Of a stretch of DNA of 11,228 bases, positions 5,846 to 11,228 are shown piece after piece. This stretch comes from CAMLDH01 sp966250375 (lineage in GTDB: Bacteria; Pseudomonadota; Gammaproteobacteria; Burkholderiales; Burkholderiaceae_D): assembly GCA_966250375.1 (NCBI GenBank), contig CBINHE010000116.1:1-11228 (forward strand). Reading direction: 5' to 3'. Positions within the stretch are counted from its first letter, which is position 1; every line of letters starts with the position of its first letter. A program made the translations under genes and the position numbers. The notes beneath the pieces are model-generated. The model saw only the letters and a program-made list of their open reading frames with translations. It did no database searches and had not been told where the DNA came from.

Positions 5846-8203
5846 CTAGATTACAGCTGCTACCGACCGACTGAACATCTCTTTGATATAGTTTGACGCC
5901 ACCTCTTTCTGAAACAGCACATGACGATCGGCAAAATCATGCCAAGTCGCCATCGACGGATTCCACCATCGCACTGCCCCCATAGGTGTATTAGAGACTA
6001 CGAACGAATGCAATGAAACTCCGCCAGCGCGAACTGGATCCTTGGCGGCCATCTTGCGCTCAATGTCTTTGATGGTTTCAAAGAATCGTAATTTTGGATC
6101 AGTCATGCCTTCGCAACGCAAGATTCCCTTTGGATCAACAAAGATCACGTGCTGCCGACCACCGTCCAGCACCCAAAGCAAAAAATCCGGAAAGAAATTG
6201 CCTGCCTCAAAAAAACCTACGCCGCGCCCTTTAGACTGGTTGCGCAGCAAGTAAATCTCCTTACCCTCCAGCAAAGCCGGTTGGCTTTGGCAATACGTCC
6301 GTAGATCCATCACAAAGTCACGCTCACCTTCATTCAAGTGCACCGGGCTCACGCTGAATAGATCGGTATCCATACCATTTCGCAAATGCATTAGCGGCGA
6401 GTACAAGTGCCGGTCAAAAAAGATTGCGTCGCCCTTGCCACCCATATTGAAGTCGTTCAACTGACCATCGGCTATGTGCTGTTGCAATTCCTGCAGACGC
6501 TGGATGATCAGCTTTTCTGACCGATCCACCAGCACTTTGTAGGTGTCGATGAAGTTGGGATCAGCAGGATCGAGTTCACGATATTCGCGGTAAGGTGCCT
6601 CGTAGGCATCCTTCTTCACCTTGTAAAACCGGTCGCAATACTTCTTCAGCAGCGCGGTGGCGATTTCTTCCCATTCGCGAACTTTTTCAAAACTGTCAGG
6701 CTTCATCGTCTCTGGCGGTGCATACAGCGTGTACCAGTCATTGCCTGTGCCAAGCCGGCTGCGAGGCATGTCGCGCCCGAGGTTCAGATTGTGCCAACCA
6801 CGTTCAGCCTTCAAGCGTTGCAGTTCCAGATAGATGGCATCAAAATTCATGAACGCCAGCTGCGCTTCGCCCAATACGGCAGTGCGACGCGTCGTCACTA
6901 TCTGCGTCTGCGCCACGCCCTTGCTAGTCTTGGCCGCCACTTTCGGGTACCAGTCCAGCACCACATCACCCGGCCGGATCGCAATCTCACTCGCGGCGCT
7001 CAGCGTAGTCTTTTCTTGTTTTTTGAAGTTGATATTATCGGGGACTCGCACCGTGAGCAGCGGCGTGTTGGGTAGCTTGATACGCACCGGTATTGTGAAA
7101 GACAGGTTATTGTCAGGTTTCTTGATGCCCTCACCTTCAAGGAAGGCATTAAAGCGCTCCATGTAGTCAGACTTCACTCCAAACACGTTCAGCGTCTCCA
7201 GAAGCGGCAGCATCGGATCTTTAGCCACCCATGCAAGTTCAGTATCCTTGGCAACCCAATGAATGGCACGGCTGCGTTTGAGGCTCAAGGCATAGCCCTT
7301 CAGGCGTACCCCCCTGCCGAAGAGCTGAATGATCTCCGAACCTTCGTTCTGCCCCACGTACATCAGGCCCAATGTCGAAACGCGATAGCTGTTCCAACCC
7401 TCCGTAAAACGTTTGGAGCCAATCAAAATGTGCAGCTTTGAGTCTTTGTCGTTCAGGGTACGAAATAGCGACGTGTTGAACGCCTTCTCGGAAACCTGCA
7501 GTGAAGAATGGCCTTCGCACAGCTCGCTTACCTTCTTCGCATCGCCCACATTCACCACGCCAAAGGGTTCGTTAGCGCCGCCCACGCGCAGCGCCAACTC
7601 GCCAGCGCCCCCCGTCAGGTATTCCACATGCAAGCTACCGCCTGCAGGCGCGTTAAACAAGCGTTTAAGCACGTCGTCAAATACTGTCGCTGCCGGCTCC
7701 GCCAATTGCGCCAAATAGGGGAACGCCTCGGCAAAGATGTCGCGCTGGCGGCCGTCCAGCAAGCCTGTGTCCCCGCTTGGCAGCTTTTCGATGTGGCCCA
7801 CGGTTCTCCTGCGATCAGCCACCACATCGGCCAAGAACAACAAGATATCCACCACATCGGACACTTGCTTTTTGTTCTCGGTGCGCACCGCCGTGACCTT
7901 GCTGCCCACGAATACCCAGAGCGGCTTGACAATGTCAAACGGCTTGTATTTATTTTGCTGCTCATCAAACATGCGAAGCTGCTGGTAATAACTCAGCAGA
8001 CACGCTGTAAGGTACAAGCGGCGCCGCTCACGGTCAGCCTGGCTACCCTCCTGCCCCTCGATGTTGAGGATCTGATAGTCCTTGCCAAAGAGCGGTAAGA
8101 CGCCTACTTCTTGTGAAAAATCTCTATCCCTGAGCCTCGCGCGATGCAGGAAATGACCGCATGCAACCCGTGAAAACCCGCGCCAGAAGTCGCTTTCAAG
8201 CCC
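5846..8203 (-). pseudogene. res: Type III restriction endonuclease Res subunit, N-terminally truncated
   Basis: The minus frame is open from 8203 (after TAG at 8206-8204) to TAG 5848-5846, about 785 codons. No ATG or GTG occurs in the first 60 codons; the first TTG is 8017-8015. Counting from that TTG, motif IV is KPLWVFVGSKV (31-41), motif V SKRFTEGWNSYRV (201-213) and motif VI QLFGRGVRLKG (231-241). The nuclease core is PDFLLWVLDG...FVDPKG, with D611, D628 and K630, so PD-(D/E)xK is intact. In Res proteins of usually 900-1000 residues, the first RecA lobe with Walker A, DEAD box and motif III comes before this; here it is wholly missing and fic occupies its place. Without the ATP-binding lobe it cannot translocate or cleave like a normal type III enzyme. 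No mod methyltransferase is in the window. Confidence 0.8.
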
Positions 8204-8220
8204 CTATTGACGCAGTAGTA

Positions 8221-9342
8221 TTAGGCGTAGGGTGCAATGGCATTGTCATCACGGATGAGCAACTGCATGAGTCTGGGATGAATGAAGAGCTTTTCTTTAC
8301 CGAGTTGCGCCTCGCGCAGCACGCCGATGGACACCAGTTCTTTCAAGTAGCGGGAGGCTGTCTGACGCTGGGCCACTTGTTTGTCGACCAGGTTTCCAAT
8401 GCGGCAATACGGTTGTTCAAAGATTACGTCCACCAGCTCGCGGCTATAAATTTTGGGCAAGCGCGTTTTAACGTGTGCCGCTGTGATATCAGCCAGGTCG
8501 CGGATAGCGGCAATCTTGACGGTAGTCCAATGAGCGGTTTCTTCCACCGCTTGCAACATGTACAGCAGCCAGGGTTCCCAGGCTTGCTCGCGGGTGACGC
8601 TTAGCAGCAGACGATAGTAGTCGGCCTTGTTGGCGATAATGTAGCGACTCAGGTACAGAATGGGCAGCGTCAACAGGTTTTGCTCGATGAGGAACAGTAT
8701 GTTGATTACGCGACCGGTGCGGCCATTGCCATCGTTAAAAGGGTGTATGGCTTCAAACTGGTAATGGCCCACGGCCATGCGGATGAGTGGGTCAATTTCT
8801 GTCTCGTTATGCAGAAAACGCTCCCAGTTGGCCAGCAGCTCACGCAGTTGGGCCTCACCTTCGGGCGGTGTATAGATCACTTCGCCAGTGCGATGGTTAG
8901 CCAGTTGAGTGCCGGGCACGCGGCGAATGTCCATGTCTGCGGCTTTCAGGGTGCGGCAGATTTCCACAGCCATGGCGGTGCACAGCGGACGCGTTTGCAG
9001 TGATTGAAAACCGCTGTGCAGAGCGGTGCGATAGCGCAAAGCCTCTTTTGTGGGGGCATCGGCCTGGTTGTCGCCGCCTTGAGCGTACTGGAACAGCAGA
9101 TCGGTGGTAGTGACAATGTTTTCAATCTCGGAACTGTCCTTGGCTTCCAGCAACGGGATAGTGTTGATCAACATCGTCTGGTTGGGAATAAGTTCGGCTG
9201 CCTGCTTGAGCTCGGCCAAGGCAGCGCGCGCAGTGATGCACCGCTTGAGTACGGCCTTGGTCTCCAAGTCGACCACGGGGGGGAGCAGAGGCAATTCATT
9301 GTAGGGGCGATCGGCTCGCCAAACGGGCTGGGCACTTGTCAT
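8221..9342 (-). CDS. fic: Fic-family protein adenylyltransferase (class II)
   Basis: A 373-residue protein that appears complete. ATG 9342-9340 is preferred over an in-frame TTG at 9351; TTTGGACAAC precedes it. The N-terminal Fic_N-type helical region (1-100) carries the inhibitory helix S70-S-E-I-E74-N75, matching (S/T)xxxE(G/N), where the Glu blocks the ATP gamma-phosphate. The Fic core has the complete motif HPFNDGNGRTGR at 200-211. A beta-hairpin segment precedes it (VIYTPPEGEAQLRELL), and a C-terminal winged-helix-like region covers about 285-365. The family transfers AMP from ATP to Ser, Thr or Tyr hydroxyls of target proteins; the target here is unknown. It resembles the stand-alone SoFic type often found within restriction-modification and helicase islands, which is its context here: truncated res follows 18 bp downstream. 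All key residues are present, so it is likely active though autoinhibited. Confidence 0.92.
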   Translation of the reverse strand: MTSAQPVWRADRPYNELPLLPPVVDLETKAVLKRCITARAALAELKQAAELIPNQTMLINTIPLLEAKDSSEIENIVTTTDLLFQYAQGGDNQADAPTKEALRYRTALHSGFQSLQTRPLCTAMAVEICRTLKAADMDIRRVPGTQLANHRTGEVIYTPPEGEAQLRELLANWERFLHNETEIDPLIRMAVGHYQFEAIHPFNDGNGRTGRVINILFLIEQNLLTLPILYLSRYIIANKADYYRLLLSVTREQAWEPWLLYMLQAVEETAHWTTVKIAAIRDLADITAAHVKTRLPKIYSRELVDVIFEQPYCRIGNLVDKQVAQRQTASRYLKELVSIGVLREAQLGKEKLFIHPRLMQLLIRDDNAIAPYA

Positions 9343-9382
9343 GTTGTCCAAAGTTAATTATTGCGACAGGTGTGCAGCATAT

Positions 9383-9441
9383 GTCGCCGGCGACGACACG
9401 TCAAGAAAACGTGTCGATATTTTCCGGCTTTATCGACACGT
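9383..9441. promoter_or_regulatory. Cluster of interlocking palindromes upstream of fic
   Basis: Three overlapping dyads fill 59 bp. A perfect 12-bp palindrome GTCGCCGGCGAC lies at 9383-9394. CGACACGT (9394-9401) is inverted as ACGTGTCG at 9409-9416. A perfect 11-bp inverted repeat ACGTGTCGATA (9409-9419) and TATCGACACGT (9431-9441) has an 11-bp spacer. The CGACACGTCA decamer occurs twice in the same direction (9394-9403 and 9434-9443). The cluster sits 41-99 bp ahead of the fic ATG, a natural operator position for a dimeric repressor; it could equally be a recombination site or element end, as the SNF2-like fragment stops exactly here. Confidence 0.55.
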
Positions 9442-9560
9442 CAGCATACAGCCCAGGCGTCCAGCTTCTCGCGCTCTTGCTGAAAGAATTTGTCGTTGTG
9501 CTCCAGTGCACAACTCAGTGGCATCAAGCTGGCGGCGCGCATTGGCTTGCAGGTCTGCTG
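9441..9560 (-). pseudogene. Probable SNF2-type helicase fragment
   Basis: The minus frame ends CALEHNDKFFQQEREKLDAWA, then Val-Cys and a TGA at 9443-9441. The R/H-N-x-x-FF-x-x-E-x-x-KLDAWA pattern is, to my knowledge, typical of the coiled-coil region near the end of SNF2-like helicases (COG0553), where ADDL and a long charged helix normally follow. Here the frame breaks into the palindrome cluster. Upstream the resemblance fades through apparent frameshifts. Such helicases often sit in one operon with mod, fic and res, which supports the reading, but the match is only about 20 residues long. Confidence 0.4.
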
Positions 9561-10248
9561 GCGCGCCCCCCTCCACAGCGGCCATGGTGGCGGTGAGGTA
9601 GAACAGCCGTTCGCATGACTACACAAGAAGGCATGAGCGACCTTGGACATGCGCGGCTTGCCTTTGACGCCCCCCCCGATTCATGCTGGCACGGCTCAAG
9701 TCCGGCAAGCGCCACAGCAGAACATCCATTGCCAAAGCACTCAAGGTTGGCATAAAAAACCAGCAAGGTCGCAATGGTGTGCAAAGCCTGTGTGCATGGC
9801 GCTTGGTGGAAACAACGTTATCTGTAGTCATCGGCAAAGCGCAGTAAGGTCAGCCAAGTTGAATTTTCGGAAAAAATGCGCGGGGCACATCCTGCTTTTC
9901 CATCCTGCTTTTCCATCCTGCTTTTCTTTACCCGCCAGCGTCATCTCGTTGAGTTACTACCAACACGTTGACGCATCAAAAATGCGTGCCTGACCTGCAA
10001 CGCATATCAATCGAAAAACTTCCTCAATTGTTTTCGCCATATTGACTACGCGAAAGCTTTTCCACGCACACAAATTCTTGCTGGAACTTTTTTCCTAGCG
10101 GAAAACTCTATTACACCGAGCTCGCAAAAAACCGAGTTTATCTCGCGCAAACATTCCTACGCGCAATACCAAAAAGCATCCTCTTGTGCTTCGCAAATCG
10201 ACCCTGGTTGCCATGGCCGAGGGGCATCGCTTTACCTCAATTTTCATT
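9561..10248. other. Gene-free stretch before the GH16 gene
   Basis: Short frames on both strands at 9561-9860 show no family character and several overlap one another; this part may be further decayed helicase or transposon sequence. From 9860 rightwards the sequence is AT-richer with poly-A/T tracts, as in an untranslated leader or promoter region. It holds the 13-bp triplicate at 9888-9926 and small dyads ACGCAT-caaaa-ATGCGT (9971-9987) and TTTTCC-tagc-GGAAAA (10090-10105). I could not place a convincing -35/-10 pair for the GH16 gene. Confidence 0.5.
9888..9926. repeat. 13-bp direct repeat, three perfect copies
   Basis: CATCCTGCTTTTC is repeated head to tail at 9888-9900, 9901-9913 and 9914-9926 without a mismatch. 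It is non-coding and lies 335 bp upstream of the GH16 start. It may be a slippage-prone short tandem repeat or a multimerised protein-binding site. Confidence 0.9.
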
Positions 10249-10249
10249 C

Positions 10250-10254
10250 AGGAG
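10250..10254 (+). promoter_or_regulatory. Ribosome binding site deciding a TTG start
   Basis: AGGAG with a six-base spacer (tccaca) precedes TTG at 10261. No in-frame ATG lies near the signal peptide, so this site fixes TTG as the start of the GH16 lipoprotein. Confidence 0.85.
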
Positions 10255-10260
10255 TCCACA

Positions 10261-11228
10261 TTGAAACGTATTACTTACCCATCTCTTTGTTTGTCACTCG
10301 CACTTACCGCGTGCGGCGGTGACGGCACTCTCCCTGATTTAAAGACAGCATCGCAGGCCGCTCTGGATGCCCTGAATACGGCGACGACACCGGTGTCATC
10401 GTCCACGTCTTCGTCGACCTCGGTGCAGGTCCCTAACATGCCGTTCGGCCAAGATGCCGCAGCCTATGAAATTGCCTTTTCTGACGAATTCGACAATGGC
10501 TTGGATACCGATATGTGGAATGATCACATCTGGTATGAAACTTCCAACGCGACGAAAAACTATAGCGTGGAAAATGGTGCGCTAAAAATATGGCCGGAAC
10601 GCGACGCGACCGGTAAATTTTTCAATCGGACCTTCGATACCGATGGCCATTATTCACAAGCGTATGGGTATTTTGAAATCGAGGCGAAACTGCCGAAGGG
10701 CAAAGGCACCGGGCCGGCATTCTGGCTGCTGAATCACAGCGGTAGCGCACGTCCCGAAATCGACATCATGAAGGCCTACGCAGGTGGCGCGGGCTGGGGT
10801 ACCACCGGGGCCGATGGAGTGTCTCATCCGACTGCCTTTGGGCCGACGGTATGGACCGATGCGAATCAGCAGGCGGGATTCAAGATGGTTACCACGCCGG
10901 ATTTGTCGGCGGCTTTTCACAAGTATGGATTCAAGTGGGAGCCGAACAAGCAGACGTTTTACCTGGATGGAAAGGAAGTCTATTCCGTGAATGTGAGCAT
11001 GTCGGCGCCGATGTATCTGTTGCTCGATTTGTGGTTTGGCGGCGTCAGCGGCACGGCGGATCAGACTACGCCGACCGGGCCGAACAATGCGTATGAAGTG
11101 AAGTATGTGAAGACGTGGAAGTTCAAGGGACAGACACCTGCTCCCTCGCCTTCACCTGCACCGGCTCCTTCACCTTCACCGGCTCCTGCACCTTCACCTG
11201 CACCTGCACCGGCTCCTTCACCTGCACC
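10261..11228 (+). CDS. Secreted GH16-family lipoprotein (glucanase-like), 3' end beyond window
   Basis: The frame starts at TTG 10261 and runs off the right edge, 322 codons visible. The signal peptide ends in a lipobox L15-T-A-C18, so the mature protein is lipid-anchored. A Ser/Thr linker (about 38-57) leads to a GH16 concanavalin-like domain (64-290) with FSDEFDNGLDTDMWN, the YGYFEIEAKLPKGKGTGPAFW block, HKYGFKWEPNKQTFYLDGKEVY and LLLDLWFGG, all typical of beta-1,3/1,3-1,4-glucanases and related enzymes. The catalytic signature, normally E-x-D-x-x-E, reads E166-I-D168-I-M-K171: the nucleophile Glu and the Asp are there, but the acid/base Glu is Lys (AAG at 10771-10773, one transition from GAG). 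The domain may therefore be inactive, or bind polysaccharide only. From residue 292 a Pro-Ala/Pro-Ser linker suggests another domain past the edge, perhaps carbohydrate-binding. Confidence 0.88.
   Translation, partial: MKRITYPSLCLSLALTACGGDGTLPDLKTASQAALDALNTATTPVSSSTSSSTSVQVPNMPFGQDAAAYEIAFSDEFDNGLDTDMWNDHIWYETSNATKNYSVENGALKIWPERDATGKFFNRTFDTDGHYSQAYGYFEIEAKLPKGKGTGPAFWLLNHSGSARPEIDIMKAYAGGAGWGTTGADGVSHPTAFGPTVWTDANQQAGFKMVTTPDLSAAFHKYGFKWEPNKQTFYLDGKEVYSVNVSMSAPMYLLLDLWFGGVSGTADQTTPTGPNNAYEVKYVKTWKFKGQTPAPSPSPAPAPSPSPAPAPSPAPAPAPSPA
11134..11228 (+). repeat. Pro-Ala/Pro-Ser low-complexity linker repeat
   Basis: Hexanucleotide-like units of CCT, CCG, GCA, GCT and TCA codons alternate as Pro-Ala and Pro-Ser for over 30 residues and continue past the window edge. 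This is a typical extended linker between an extracellular catalytic domain and a further module. The DNA is slippage-prone, so its length may vary between strains. Confidence 0.9.

Noticed and set aside
7508..8098. 196-codon plus-strand ORF
   Set aside because: It is antisense to the Res remnant, where helicase motif IV and neighbouring sequence are clear on the minus strand.
9643..9993. 116-codon plus-strand ORF and overlapping minus ORFs
   Set aside because: They show no recognisable motifs, have mutually overlapping frames, and run through the 13-bp triplicate and poly-A tracts.
10654..11096. Short ORFs overlapping the GH16 gene on both strands
   Set aside because: They are shadows of the GH16 reading frame, which has the lipobox, the domain and the ribosome binding site.

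Overview
The window looks like an accessory, partly decaying stretch of a Gram-negative chromosome, most likely a betaproteobacterium of the Burkholderiales. This rests on family resemblance only: the short ProQ/FinO protein, the periplasmic solute-binding protein, the GH16 lipoprotein, and RND-adaptor, DUF302 and IS4 remnants. No rRNA or tRNA gene was seen. Nearly everything from 1 to 9342 is on the minus strand, while a short hypothetical gene (5047-5286) and the GH16 gene at the right edge are on the plus strand.

Left (1-1870): eight exact-length 90-bp tandem repeats encode a 30-residue helical repeat protein. The coding strand is minus, with ATG at 1014, and the gene runs off the left edge. 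Long plus-strand ORFs over the same repeats are antisense shadows. A leader with two DNA dyads, an unexplained inverted repeat and a decayed IS4-type transposase fragment follow.

Centre-left (1870-5290): a family-1 sugar-type ABC solute-binding protein with no permease or ATPase beside it; a possible small gene upstream of it; a tightly coupled pair made of a minimal ProQ/FinO RNA chaperone and an unrecognised 136-residue protein; and, divergently, a small conserved-looking protein.

Centre-right (5290-9650): a graveyard of fragments. A DUF302 piece is abutted to a frameshifted RND/HlyD adaptor piece. Next comes a type III restriction Res subunit that has lost its whole first RecA lobe but keeps helicase motifs IV-VI and the PD-(D/E)xK nuclease. 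An intact class II Fic AMP-transferase follows, then a probable scrap of an SNF2-type helicase. I read this as a collapsed type III R-M-like defence island in which only fic survives whole. A 60-bp cluster of interlocking palindromes lies just upstream of fic, exactly where the SNF2 fragment breaks off.

Right (9650-11228): about 600 bp without a convincing gene, including a 13-bp triplicate. It is followed by a secreted GH16-family lipoprotein starting at TTG behind a perfect Shine-Dalgarno. Its catalytic signature reads E-I-D-I-M-K, where the family has E-x-D-x-x-E. It ends in a Pro-Ala/Pro-Ser linker that runs off the right edge.
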